A stretch of 64,000 nt of DNA, from contig WBMQ01000004.1 in NCBI GenBank assembly GCA_016630905.1, positions 744,001 to 808,000 of the forward strand. Reading direction: 5' to 3'. Below the pieces are notes generated by a model, which saw only the letters and a list, made by a program, of their open reading frames with translations, made no database searches and was not told where the DNA came from. Source of the stretch: Capillidium heterosporum (lineage: Eukaryota; Entomophthoromycota; Entomophthoromycetes; Entomophthorales; Capillidiaceae). Shown one piece after another: positions 36,132-47,001 of this stretch (its first letter is position 1; each line of letters starts with the position of its first letter). The position numbers and the translations under genes are program-made.

Positions 36132-37374
36132 CTAGTTGTTGACTTTGAAGTTAGGGTTAGAAAGCTTGGCCAACATATCATCGACCATCTTATCCAAACT
36201 ATAATCGTTATTCCAACCAAACTCCTTGCGGGCGTTACTATCATCTAAACTTTGGGGCCAGCTATCGGCAATACTCTGCCTGAAGTCGGGTTTGTACTCG
36301 ATCTCAAAGTCAGGTACTCGTTGCTTGATCTTTTCAAACAACTCTTCAGGTGTGAACGAAAAGGCAGCTAAATTGTAAGTTCGACGCTGCAGAGTCTGAG
36401 GTTCTGCTTCTAAAAGTTGGATGGTGCCCTTGAGGCAATCAGGTAGGTACATCATGGGAAGTCTCGTATCTTTTTTGAGGAAGGAGACGAATTTACGTTT
36501 GTTGACGGCAGCATGGAAGATCTCGACAGCGTAATCGGTAGTACCTCCACCAGGCGCCGTATCAGCTGAAATAATACCGGGGTATCTAGCCGATCGGAAA
36601 TCTACACCAAACTTGTCATGGTAGTACTGAATAATAGTAAAAACAAATCTAGTTAATGCCAATGTAAATTAGTTATTAAATTACCTCGCCCAAAAGCTCA
36701 GCGTGAACCTTTGTTATACCATAGATAGTGGTAGGGCGCATAACAGTCAAATCAGGGGTGTTAACTGGTGGGGTAGTAGGTCCAAAGGCCCCAATAGTAG
36801 AAGGTACGAATAATCGTAATTTGTGCACCTTAGCCAACTCAACGACGTTGTGGAACCCAATTAAGTTAACTTGTAGCGCCTTCTCCGGCAACTTTTCCCC
36901 GATGGCTGACAAAAGGGCTGAGAAGTGGATGAGATAGTCTACTCGAAAGTCAACGATCAGGGATTCTAATTGGGCTCGGTTGAGGACGTCGGCGTAGACG
37001 AAAGGTCCCGAACCTAAGAAGGCATCGGTTGGTTTACGGATGTCGGAAGAGATGACATTGCTGGAACCGTATTTGTCACTAAAGTTGAGGATAAATATAT
37101 GTACTTAAGTTCAAGTAGGTTACCGTAAAGCTTGAGTTAGACCTAAACCGAGCTGTCCGAGGGCACCTAAAGAGTAGAAAATATACGTATAAATGCTAAA
37201 ACTTCCAAATATAAAAATATTACCAGTTATCAAGACTCTAGGGTGCTTGTTGTTAATGTTGGGAACTTCGTCGGTATGGGCACCAGACAGATGCTGTAAC
37301 AAGTTGCGGTGTTGGCTGTGGTAACTTTTAATACCTTTGAAGGTGGGTGCACGGTGCAAACTGAACTTCAACAT
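36132..37374 (-). CDS. TDH: L-threonine 3-dehydrogenase, mitochondrial (SDR/epimerase type)
   Basis: Oxidises L-threonine to 2-amino-3-ketobutyrate with NAD in mitochondria, feeding glycine and acetyl-CoA. Four exons (37224-37374, 37124-37166, 36685-37078, 36132-36626) give 360 residues in one frame. N-terminal presequence-like part (MLKFSLHRAPTFKG), then the Rossmann motif VLITGALGQLGLGL, SSDIRKP, GPFVYADVL, FVPSTIGAFGP, the catalytic Tyr and Lys in PTTIYGITKVHAELLGE, RYPGIISADTAPGGGTTDYA, and TRLPMMYLPDCL. All match animal-type TDH closely. It lies between carbonic anhydrase copies A and B without obvious functional link. Confidence 0.93.
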
Positions 37375-39848
37375 CTCTTCAATTCTTATCTTAAAAGTTG
37401 AAAGGGGTGATTCATCTGGAATTTCTATAAGAGGGTTTTTAAGCTAAATTTTATACCTTATACGATTGGCCAAGTTTAACTCCACATTATAAAATTTTGC
37501 TATTGTGGCCCTGGTATTCCCACCCTTAGGTTATACTTATCTTTATTATGTAGGAAGCGGATGGAAATATCACCTGATTGGTATTCTTTTGGTAAGTCTA
37601 GATAATCTGGAAACTTTTGATTACAAATTGAACCACGTAGTCATCCTTATAAGGAACTAATCATCTAGCCAATACCTTTGAACTATTTATAGATATACCT
37701 TGCCGTTTATTGGTTTATATTTAAGGGATAAGCTTGATGCTCAAAACTAATTTTTGACAGGGCAGCTCCTTGCAATTGACTAGTGAAATAACTGACTTGG
37801 TTCAAACTGAAGGCGATGAGATACAAGTTTCAAGTATCACGGGGTTAGTATCCCAATTATTTGGTTCCTATAGCGTGACCTTTAGGCACCTTTTATAGCT
37901 TCTACACTTGGTTTGGAAGCTGGGACTTTTCATAGCACATTTCTGTCGAATCAAAATAAAACATACGCACATGCAGTACCATCTTTTGAAATCTCTAGCT
38001 ATAGAGAAAGTTTATTATAGTGTTCATAAAGGCAATGTTACATTTGAAATCACAAAGGCTACAACGTACAATGTCTTTTTAGTATCTAAATCACTATCCT
38101 ATTCCTATTTGATTAGTACTACAGTTGCTAATTTGTTTTGTCTAGTAAAACCATAATCCAGCCATTGCAACAACTGGTACTCAACGCTTTACATATATTT
38201 ACAATTGAGTGCAAAGGAGGTCAACACAAAGACCTTTTATTTAATATTGTATTTGTAATATACTCTTAGCTTCATTACTAAATTTATCAAATTTTGCACT
38301 ATATGGCCTAGCTAAATTATACTGAAACCAATACCGAATATACGACACTTTACTTCTATACTGCAGCTCTTATCGTTGATAAATATGTAAGCACAAATAA
38401 AATTCATCACTAAGCTACCAAAATCCAGTTTCTGATACAAATCTCCCAACTTGAAACCAAACATGTAGCTTAAGCAAATACATCGGTAATGAAACTTTTA
38501 TCGTAGCTTTGGTGTGATATACTGCCAATTAACTTAAGGCTGCTTCTACTACCGCCTTTGAAGACAAGGTTGTAGCTAATTCAGCTACCATAGCCTACTT
38601 ATTTATGGGATTAGGCCGAGTATCCTTTCATAACCAATATCCTTATCAAAGTTTTTCCAACTGCCAAACGATTATCCTACTTCAAGTCTGTTATCTAACT
38701 TGGTATATATACTATAATTGAAAAAGTACTGTATCCTATAATAGTTATAGAATTGAAGTAGATATCACTATTCTCACCTCTACCATCATGCTACAGTCCT
38801 TACTATCTTTTTTACGTCTGCAGGTTTGTCTAAATTGCTATAGCAAAACGTAATCAGCACTCAAAATAAAATTGATGCTCTAATAAATAGCTACATGTAC
38901 ATGAGTTGAAACGAGAATATGAATAAAACATTTGAAACACGAATGAAGCTTATACTAACAGACAAGGACTCAACAGCCTTATCAATATGCGATACAACAT
39001 CTAGGCAGCGTCTTGAAACGACAGCTTAATCAACTCATTAATCATACCCATAACCCAAAGTTACAAAATCAATATAAGCACTCTTAACTATATCTTCAAA
39101 TTTACTACAATTTACTGCATTATTAATTAAATATTGAAAACTACTGGACAAGTGCTATTTTAGACTTATAGAAGCGATATATAACCTCGTATAAATTTCA
39201 AGGATATACGTACAACTGTATTTGTTTTAAGGACAGAAATGTATATCAGATTTTTCAAACTTCTATCTACTAAATTCTAAGCAGTAGAATTTCAAGCAAC
39301 ATTATAGCAAAAGCTATCAGATTTTGTTCTAAAGTATATCCTATAACTATATAGGAACTCCTCGATATCAGATTTATATCCAGTCCTTTATCCTTACATT
39401 GAAGTTTATATTAGATCCGAGTCACTATCTTATTTCCCAGCTTTTAGTTGCTTTATCTAGCATGGTAAATAAGGTTATATTTTCAAGCATAGGCATATTT
39501 ATAAACTCTACCTATAGAAAACTGCACCTTGAGGTGGTATTTTTTATTTCAAGGTTACATCCGAAAACGTGCAAAATGTCTTACAATTTTCATCGCTACA
39601 TACCTCCCTTTTATATACCGTAACGAAAGGGGTGACCCTATCTCTTTAAGAATTCTTAAAGTTTGTAATCCAACATCCCGAATTGAGACCATACTAAGGT
39701 CTACTTATACAATTCACCGACTTATTCTTTAACCTAGTATCCACGTGATTGAGTCAACTGTAGGTGTTGACTAAACACCTTTGATCAAATTTTCTATATA
39801 AGTGCCATCTACTAACTCAAATTTCATATCATCAACAGCAACATTAAG
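37375..39848. other. long intergenic region
   Basis: About 2.5 kb between two divergent genes. Open frames such as 37908-38156 and 39399-39732 are AT-rich and lack recognisable features. It holds the promoter of carbonic anhydrase copy B at its right end. Confidence 0.5.
39793..39802 (+). promoter_or_regulatory. TATA box of carbonic anhydrase copy B
   Basis: TCTATATAAG lies about 50 bp before the ATG; copy C has ACTATATAAG at the same distance. Confidence 0.55.
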
Positions 39849-40643
39849 ATGCAAAATCTCTTAACAATATCATTACTGTCCATCTACTTACTTGCCATCG
39901 TCCAAGCAACTCAGCCACACTGGGGTTATGAAAACGATTCCAATGGCCCAAACAACTGGTCCAATCTCGATCCCAGCTTTCAAGCCTGTAGCGGTAGACG
40001 CCAATCCCCCATCTCCTTACAGATGCAACAAGGTCTCTCCAAAAACAAACTGCACCACCTTTGGGATAAAACTGACAAATCCTTAATTTTACAGCATTCT
40101 GGACATGGCTTAGAAGTTCAAACGGCCCACCTCAGCGAATTTAACTTCATTGTCAACTGTACCAAGTACGAACTCAAGAACTTTCATCTACATGCACCTT
40201 CCGAGCATACGATTGATGGCAGGCATCTAGACTTGGAAGTACATTTCGTCTTTTCAAATCTGGAAACAAAGCAAAACAAGGTAGTTGGATTTCTGTTCGA
40301 TAGCTCCATATTGTTCCCTACCCACGTCTTAGACAAGCTACCCTTTGATAAAGTTCATAGACAAGAGGAAGGTAAAGCAAGTACTCAAGCCAGCTTCCAG
40401 GGTTTCGATTTTTTGTATTTTAGTAGAATATTAGACGAGTTCAAAGTTTGGAACTACTTGGGTAGTTTAACTACGCCACCCTGTTATGAGAATGTACATT
40501 GGACAATCTCCTCTAAGGTGATACCTATTCATCCATTGAAGTTAAAGTCTATTTTGAAAAGCTTAGGTATGAAAAACAATAGACCTATCCATAAGGTGGA
40601 TGATGTGCATCGATTTGGAGTTGATAGTAGTAGTACTTGTTGA
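39849..40643 (+). CDS. Secreted alpha-carbonic anhydrase (copy B), intact
   Basis: Unbroken single-exon gene of 264 residues. Signal peptide MQNLLTISLLSIYLLAIVQA, then HWGYENDSNGPNNW, CSGRRQSPISL, the zinc ligands in FHLHAPSEHTIDG (His-x-His) and LEVHFVFSN (third His), and VWNYLGSLTTPPCYENVHWT with the substrate-pocket Thr-Thr. Ends with a short DSSSTC tail. It catalyses CO2 hydration outside the cell, as other secreted fungal alpha-type enzymes do. It is the reference against which the breaks of copies A and C can be placed. Copy C, 550 bp downstream, is a tandem duplicate. Confidence 0.92.
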   Translation: MQNLLTISLLSIYLLAIVQATQPHWGYENDSNGPNNWSNLDPSFQACSGRRQSPISLQMQQGLSKNKLHHLWDKTDKSLILQHSGHGLEVQTAHLSEFNFIVNCTKYELKNFHLHAPSEHTIDGRHLDLEVHFVFSNLETKQNKVVGFLFDSSILFPTHVLDKLPFDKVHRQEEGKASTQASFQGFDFLYFSRILDEFKVWNYLGSLTTPPCYENVHWTISSKVIPIHPLKLKSILKSLGMKNNRPIHKVDDVHRFGVDSSSTC

Positions 40644-41193
40644 GTACCTTTGATTTCAAGATAATAAAGCTTTAAGCAATATGCTATATCTTGTTTTGGT
40701 ACTAGCAATATACTCATTATTGTAAAATATTGTAGTTGCTTTTATATGTATGTCTCTTTTTATTTTATTGGCCTTGCTGGCCCATAACGAAGCTAGTAAA
40801 GAATATATTAAATAAATGTCTTATAGGTTTGATCAAACCTACAGCAAATTAAACTTCAAGTAAAGTGGATCAGAAAGCCTTCAATTGGATAAAAACTTGT
40901 CACTTTCATTTAAAGCGAAGTACAGATCTACAAATTGCTAATTTACAATAAACGTCAATATAGTAACCCTCATATCTCATATAATAAGGCTGGTTTTTTA
41001 CTAGAATTTCAATTTATAACTCAATACTCTAAAATAGGTGCTATCAAGTTCTACATACTGCACCTCATCGATATATTCTTTATTATAGCATCTACATGGC
41101 TAAGTAATTTATAAATATTGACCAAACCGTCTTCGACTAAATACTATATAAGCTTATCTACCTACCTAAATTCTTACCAATACCAGTATCAAG
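40644..41193. other. spacer between tandem carbonic anhydrases
   Basis: AT-rich; contains the TATA box of copy C (ACTATATAAG at 41143-41152). No gene. Confidence 0.6.
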
Positions 41194-42034
41194 ATGCAAA
41201 GCCTCATCATATCGATTCTACTACTGTTCGCTTACCTACTTGCCATCGTCCAAGCAAGTCAACTGCATTGGGATTACGCCAATGATTCTAGTGGACCTTC
41301 CAACTGGACCAACCTTCATCCCAATTTCCAATCCTGTAATGGTAGAAGGCAATCTCCCATCTCCTTACAATCCCAATTGGGTCTCTCCAAAATCAAGTTG
41401 GATAAAAGTTGGGACCGTACCAACCAACTTCTTACATTACAGCATACCAAACACGGCTTAGAAGTGCAAACTACTCACCTTCACCAACTTGTATACCTTT
41501 GTCGTCAACTGTACTACATATAACCTGCAGAACCTTCACCTGCACGCACCTTCCGAGCATACAATCGATGGTAAACATCTGGACCTAGAGTTACATTTCG
41601 TCTTTACCAACCTGGAGAAAAACCAGAACAAGGTAGTTAGTTTTTTGTTCGCAAGCTCTATTATTTTTCCTACCCATATCTTGGACAAGCTGCCTTTTGA
41701 TAAAGTTCGTAGACCTAAGCTAGAGCAAGATGCAAGGCTAATGGATTTAGACGTAGTAGATTCGGATTTGAGTACACAAGCCAACTTCAAAGGCTTCGAC
41801 TTTGGATACTTTAGTAAGGTTTTAAACGAGTTCAAAGTTTGGAACTACTTGGGTAGCTTGACTACGCCACCTTGTTATGAGAATGTCCATTGGACAATAT
41901 CTTCCCATGTCATTCCTATTCACCCTTTGAAGTTGAAATCTATTGTCAAGTGTTTAGGTGTAAGGAATAGTAGACCAGTTCATACAGTAGGCGATGTATA
42001 TCAGCTTGGTATCGATAGTCATGTTGGATGTTAA
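41194..42034 (+). CDS. Secreted alpha-carbonic anhydrase (copy C), one +1 break
   Basis: Tandem duplicate of copy B, with signal peptide MQSLIISILLLFAYLLAIVQA, CNGRRQSPISL, LHLHAPSEHTIDG, LELHFVFTN and VWNYLGSLTTPPCYENVHWT. Length 841 nt, one more than a multiple of three; 279 residues with one +1 step. The break is in 41462-41490: upstream reads GLEVQTTHLHQL, and the conserved FVVNCTTYNLQN is one base on, near codons CAA CUU GUA. The first frame goes on to AUA UAA C at 41521-41523, where a +1 step would also return to the right frame after about ten altered residues. Copies A and B show no intron here; a 66-nt intron could be drawn but would delete a conserved strand. Confidence 0.82.
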
Positions 42035-42220
42035 ACACCTTTATATTTCAAGGTATTAAGGCTTTATTTAGTAAATTTTGGTTTGCTTTGATAAACTTCT
42101 CTAAGCTCTGATTGATCTATAGTAGAGGACAATAGTATATAATTTTAGTTTTTCAAGTTCGATGTACTTTAACTCTTACTATCATTTTTTTATTTTCATT
42201 TGAACTAGCTTCCTTTAGAT

Positions 42221-42337
42221 CAGGGTTTTTCAAGGGTGGGCAAAATGAAAATTTCGCTAAAAAATACACTCTTTTAAGGCTTTTAATTAGTTTAACCTTG
42301 AATTGATGGTAAAATCAAGCACGCTTGAGAAGCTCTG
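42221..42337. mobile_element. hAT-type MITE, 117 bp, with 8-bp target duplication
   Basis: Non-autonomous DNA transposon. The ends are inverted repeats: the left begins CAGGGTTTTTCAAGGGTG and the right, read inwards, CAGAGCTTCTCAAGCGTG (14 of 18 matching), the form typical of hAT elements. Direct 8-bp duplications CTTTAGAT flank it exactly (42213-42220 and 42338-42345). There is no coding capacity. The perfect target duplication indicates a fairly recent insertion; it sits between the carbonic anhydrase and OPT genes. Confidence 0.85.
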
Positions 42338-42345
42338 CTTTAGAT

Positions 42346-42678
42346 ACATATTCTCTCCAAAATCATCTACACTATTAAACCTATATTTGTATATCCCATT
42401 TATCTATTATATTTATTGATCTAAATGCCCTCCAAACCTATAGTAACTAAGCGACACCATCAAAATCAACAAAAAGAAGCTCAACTCTCATCTACCAATA
42501 TAGCTTGCTTGAGTTCTTTCATTGACGAAACAGTTCCAAAAGAAGGAACTGCAGATTTAATAATCGAAGCTTCTAAAAAATTTATTGCAATTCTTTTTCA
42601 ATTATCCATACCCAACTCCACCCATGTTCTTTTTCCATTCCATATATTTTTTAAAATTTCAACAACTTTGTCTACACT
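42346..42678. other. upstream region of the OPT gene
   Basis: AT-rich. An open frame from 42425 (MPSKPIVTKRHHQN) overlaps the OPT start in another frame. I could not join it to the transporter by a legal intron or by a +1 step, so it is left as 5' flank. Confidence 0.45.
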
Positions 42679-45000
42679 ATGTACCAAGGTGATGAAGAGA
42701 CGGTAGAGCTAATACCGACAACTTTTACTCCAGATCTATCAACATCCGATACCAACTTACGGGGTAGGAGGCAAAGGATAGAAAGTTATGAAACCAATCT
42801 AAACTCCAGTCAGATAATGGCCAACCATCTAACCAAAGTACCTTCACCTACTGACACCAATCTATTAGCTTCAACTTTAGATGACTCCCCTTTGACTTTA
42901 CGAATAGTTTTGCTCGGTCTACTAATAAATGCAGCCATGTCTATATCCAATCAATTCTTTATCTATAGATCGACGATGCTGCAGCTCAACTTTGCATTTG
43001 CAACTTTCCTAAGCTATCCGCTCTTACTGCTAACTACTTTATTACCTAACCTTTCAATAAAGGTATTTAACTACAACTTTATTATCAATAGGAAGTTCGT
43101 TGGCTTAAAGGAGCATGTATTATTAGCTAGTTTTTCAGTAGGCACTAGTCAAATCTTCTTAAGCCAGAGTTTGGCTTTCAAAAGGTTGTTCTTTAGTAAT
43201 ATTGCAACTTTAACTACTACTCCTACCGCCACTACCACCAACTTAAATTTGGAACCCGTGCTTCTATTACTATCCATCCAACTCATAAGTCTAGGCTTAA
43301 GCCATATACTCAACCTCCTCTTCCTATCAGACAACCACCTGGTCTGGCCCAGCTCAGTTTTAAATTTGTCCATCTACAAGACCTTGCATACTACCAACCT
43401 TGAATCCAACCTTATAAAGTCAAAGTTACGCCCCATGTTCTGGATAACCTCAGCAATATTCTTCTACCATTTTCTACCTGGGTACTTAACTAAGTTTCTA
43501 TCCTCCTTATCTATCCTTTGCTACCTCTTTCCTAGCAACCATTTTGTCCACCAACTTAGCTCCGGGAACTATGGCCTAGGCTTTTTAAGTTTAACTTTGA
43601 ACTGGAATACCTTGACCTCCTACATAGATTCTCCATTGCTGGTACCGTTCTACGCCATAGTCAACATATTTCTAGGGTTTGCCTTGACGCTGTGGGTCAT
43701 CATACCTATATTGTACTACCACTTTAATCTGAATGGACTACAGAATTTACCTATATTCGACCCGGGCCAGTTGACCTACAACTCGACCTTTAAACCTATC
43801 AACTTTACCTTAGTTTTCAAAGATCAAATGTTATACGACTTCAAGGTGCTGGAAGAAGGATACTTTGTCAAGACACCGATCTTCATGTTGGTATACTACA
43901 GCTTGAATATAATGGCGGCAGCTGCATTAATATCCCATCTAGTTATCAACCATGGAAAACCACTTTTGAGCAACTTGAAAGTGAAGTTGAGTAAGTGGTG
44001 GCATGCCAAATCAACTAGCCTTGACGATGGTGCGGAAGAAGATAGCCACTCGTATATGCTGCCTATATGGCTAAGTCTATTGATCTTAGTTGTTGGAATG
44101 CTTCTCTTGATATACATCAACCAAGCTTTCCAATTCCAACTTGAAGTTTACGATCCTTTCATAGCTTTACTAACTTCCACCATCTTCCTAGTACCTACAA
44201 CCTACCTAACTTCAACTACTAATTTCATACCCAAATTGGAGGTGGCCTTCCAGCTGCTGTACAGTTTTCTGAAACCCCACGAACCTTTGGCTACCGCTAC
44301 TTTCTCAACGATATGCGACACCATCGTCTACTGTACGTTAACTTATCTTGCCGCTTTCAAACTCGGTCAGTACGTAAATTTAAGCAAGTACCAGCTACTT
44401 TTTGTTCATTTGCTGGCAATTGTATGTAACAGTATCTCAGCCGGTACTATATTTAACCACTTCTTCAGTACTATAGAGAATATATGTTTCTTGGATGAAG
44501 GAGGATGGTCCTGTCCAACGGTACGAGTATTTACCTCTATAACTTTAGCTCTATCAACAGTGGGTTTGGACAATTTGTTTCAACTACCCTCAACCAACTA
44601 TCTAATACCTATTTTATTTATAGTAGGCATTAGTTTGCCTATAGTTCAAAAGCTGATACTTTTAGTAGTACCCAATCGATTTGCAAAAGTTAAAAGGATG
44701 TTCCAACTTCTTCACTTCCCTTTAGTCTTAAGTGCGTTGTCATGGTGCCCACCGACAGATCCGGTTCAATACTTGAGCTGGTTTTTAATCGGGTTCGTTT
44801 TCAACTATTTGATCTACAACTATAATTTCTACTGGTGGTTGAACTGGACATATCTCATTTCGGCTTGTTTGGATCTAGGAGTTGTACTGGCTTCGTTAGT
44901 TATCTTTTTTGTGCAGGATCAGATCGGGTTGAAGCTGGACTACTTTTTGAATTCTTGGCATTACGGGTGTAGTTTGGCTTCATTGCCTTGGAACTCTTGA
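42679..45000 (+). CDS. Oligopeptide transporter (OPT family)
   Basis: Proton-coupled importer of small peptides (or related substrates) with about 16 membrane helices, single exon, 773 residues, close to the usual length. The soluble N-terminus is about 65 residues, then the opening SPLTLRIVLLGLLINAAMS and ISNQFFIYRS. Also seen are the KEHVLLASFSVGTSQ segment, YGLGFLSLTLNWNTL with YIDSPLLVPFYAIVN, a Phe/Asn-rich extracellular part near DPGQLTYNST, and the C-terminal family block FLIGFVFNYLIY...FYWWLNWTYLISACLDLG. The sequence is divergent from yeast Opt1/2 but the order of motifs holds. No frame break. The start is the first ATG in frame. Confidence 0.85.
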   Translation: MYQGDEETVELIPTTFTPDLSTSDTNLRGRRQRIESYETNLNSSQIMANHLTKVPSPTDTNLLASTLDDSPLTLRIVLLGLLINAAMSISNQFFIYRSTMLQLNFAFATFLSYPLLLLTTLLPNLSIKVFNYNFIINRKFVGLKEHVLLASFSVGTSQIFLSQSLAFKRLFFSNIATLTTTPTATTTNLNLEPVLLLLSIQLISLGLSHILNLLFLSDNHLVWPSSVLNLSIYKTLHTTNLESNLIKSKLRPMFWITSAIFFYHFLPGYLTKFLSSLSILCYLFPSNHFVHQLSSGNYGLGFLSLTLNWNTLTSYIDSPLLVPFYAIVNIFLGFALTLWVIIPILYYHFNLNGLQNLPIFDPGQLTYNSTFKPINFTLVFKDQMLYDFKVLEEGYFVKTPIFMLVYYSLNIMAAAALISHLVINHGKPLLSNLKVKLSKWWHAKSTSLDDGAEEDSHSYMLPIWLSLLILVVGMLLLIYINQAFQFQLEVYDPFIALLTSTIFLVPTTYLTSTTNFIPKLEVAFQLLYSFLKPHEPLATATFSTICDTIVYCTLTYLAAFKLGQYVNLSKYQLLFVHLLAIVCNSISAGTIFNHFFSTIENICFLDEGGWSCPTVRVFTSITLALSTVGLDNLFQLPSTNYLIPILFIVGISLPIVQKLILLVVPNRFAKVKRMFQLLHFPLVLSALSWCPPTDPVQYLSWFLIGFVFNYLIYNYNFYWWLNWTYLISACLDLGVVLASLVIFFVQDQIGLKLDYFLNSWHYGCSLASLPWNS

Positions 45001-45352
45001 AGAAATATGGAATTGGTTCGATTATGATTTGTATATTTTATATAAATGCTGAGATAGACAAAAGTCTTCTATAGCTGTATGGATATACTTCCTGTACGTA
45101 GATAGAGTTGGTTACAGCCTAAATTTTCAACTGAAGATTATAGTATTAAACGACTTTGAATTTCTCGAGATATATACCAATGACCTAAGCCTTGATTCTT
45201 ATATATACATATTCCAATTTAAAGATTAAATTCAATAGACAAAATATTTATAAGTGAACTGCAAAACCATTAACAATAAAAACATAAAATTTTATTCGAC
45301 ACTATCTACATAAAACTTGACCAGCTTCTCCAGCTATACTAAACTAGCCTTC
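45001..45352. other. convergent 3' region
   Basis: Between the stop of OPT and the stop of the repeat protein. Nothing seen. Confidence 0.6.
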
Positions 45353-47001
45353 TTAGAATCTCTCGACATAAGCTACGATCTGACGTTTGGCAAAAGAGAC
45401 CATAGCATCCTTACCCAACTCTATCAATGATCGTTTAGCGTTCTTGGCACTCAAGACGTAAGCTTTAACTTGAACGATAATGGACTGTAAAACCTTGTGT
45501 TCGACCTTAAGTTCAACTTCCCGCTTAGGATTCTTAGCCAACAACTCGACATATCCAACATCGATATCCTGTAAGACTCTGTCAAAGTCTGCAGCCGACT
45601 TGGCAGCTTCCAATTTCTGCTGGACGTTCTTGGTAGCAAGGATGGAGTTAGGTTGGGCGGCAGGGAACTTGCCAGTCTTGGCAAAGTCTAAGACGTACTT
45701 CAGAACTTCGTACTCTACTTTGAGCTCAGCTTTTTCGGCATCAGTGAAGGGAGCTTTGCTTAGACGGTTGTAAGATTCGTTGACTTTGGCGATGATGGCG
45801 TCGATATCAGCCTGTAGTCTTGGCGTTCTGTAGAAGCTGCTCAAGCTTGAGGTCCTGAGTGATACTGATGAAAGCAGCCTTGTTCTTGGTGAATAAATTG
45901 ATGGACTTGGCGGAAGCCTTCTGAGTTACGAAATAACTCTTGATCTCGACGATGATCTCTCTTAAAATAGTATGCTCAGCCTTAAGTTCGATTTCTCGCT
46001 TAGGATTCTTGGCCAACAAGTCAACGTAGCCAACGTCGACTTCCTGCAAAACTTTGTCAAAGTCTGCAGCTGACTTGGCATTCTCTAACTTCTCGTCGAT
46101 CTTGCGGGAACCTAGGATGGAGTCAGGCTTGGCTGGGGGGAGGTGACCGGTCTTTGCAAACTCAAGAACGGCTTTGATAATCTCGAACTCGATAGCCAGC
46201 TGTACCTTCTCCTGTTCGCTGAAGGGACCTTTACTCAACTGAGTGTAGGCATCGGTAACCTTTTTGAGGATGACATCGATATCCTGGGTGGTCTTAGCGT
46301 TCTGCAGTAACTGTTCTAGCTTAACGGTGTCGGATATGCTGATGAACTGAGGCTTGTTCTTGATAAGCTGTTCCAACGAACGCTTCTGGTTCTTGTTGTC
46401 CAAGGAAGAGGCCTTGAAGTCGAGGATGATGATTTGTAGAAGTTTGTGCTCGACCTGTAGCTCAAGCTGCTTGCTGCGGTTCTTGTCCAAAAGTTGAACG
46501 TAGGCTAAGTCGACGTCCTGCAGTAACTTGTTAAAGTCGTCGGCAGTTTTGGCTTTGGCTAATTTCTCCTCAACTTTGGCGTAACCGGTAATGGAATTAG
46601 GGTTGGCCGATGAAGTTCCACCGTTCTTGATGTAGTTTAGGATCTCCTTCAAAAGCTCGTACTCAACAGTCAACTCTACCTTCTGTTCCTTAGTGAGCTT
46701 ATCAGTGTTCAAAGCCTTGTAGGCCTCTTCAACCTTCTTGAGGATGTTGTCGATGTCCTGGGCGCTACTGACTTTAGCTAGGAGATCGTCGATCTTGATG
46801 GTGTCCGAGATATTCTTAGTCCAAAGCTTTGACGGTGACCAACTTGGGAGCGACCTCCAACTGGTCATTGGATTTTATCAAAGAGTTGGATTCATGGTGG
46901 GTGACCCTCTTTATCAAGCTTTTGGCCGAGTCGAAGTTGAGGTGCATGCCGGAGACGGCGGCGATGGCGATGGCGGTAGTGGTGATGGTTGAGAATTTCA
47001 T
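45353..47001 (-). CDS. Secreted protein of three ~155-residue helical repeats, unknown (two +1 steps)
   Basis: I do not recognise the family. Signal peptide MKFSTITTTAIAIAAVSG, a short linker, then three related repeats rich in Lys, Glu, Leu and Ala, probably all-helical. Each repeat has a DIDxIxxKV block, a VEYELLK block, then a DFxxxLQxVD and a VEHKxL block. Two breaks, both +1. The first is at GAC UAA G (46816-46818), at the entry to repeat 1. The second is at GGC UGA U (45807-45809): skipping the U gives QNAKTTG-DIDAIIAKV, matching QNAKTTQ-DIDVILKKV of repeat 2 without a gap, so the shift point is fixed by the repeats themselves. Total about 548 residues. Codons are G+C-rich relative to the flanks, as expected for a well-expressed gene. 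Confidence 0.75.

Noticed and set aside
42425-42706. Open frame upstream of OPT as its first exon
   Set aside because: No legal donor in the needed phase, and a +1 step leads to the wrong frame.
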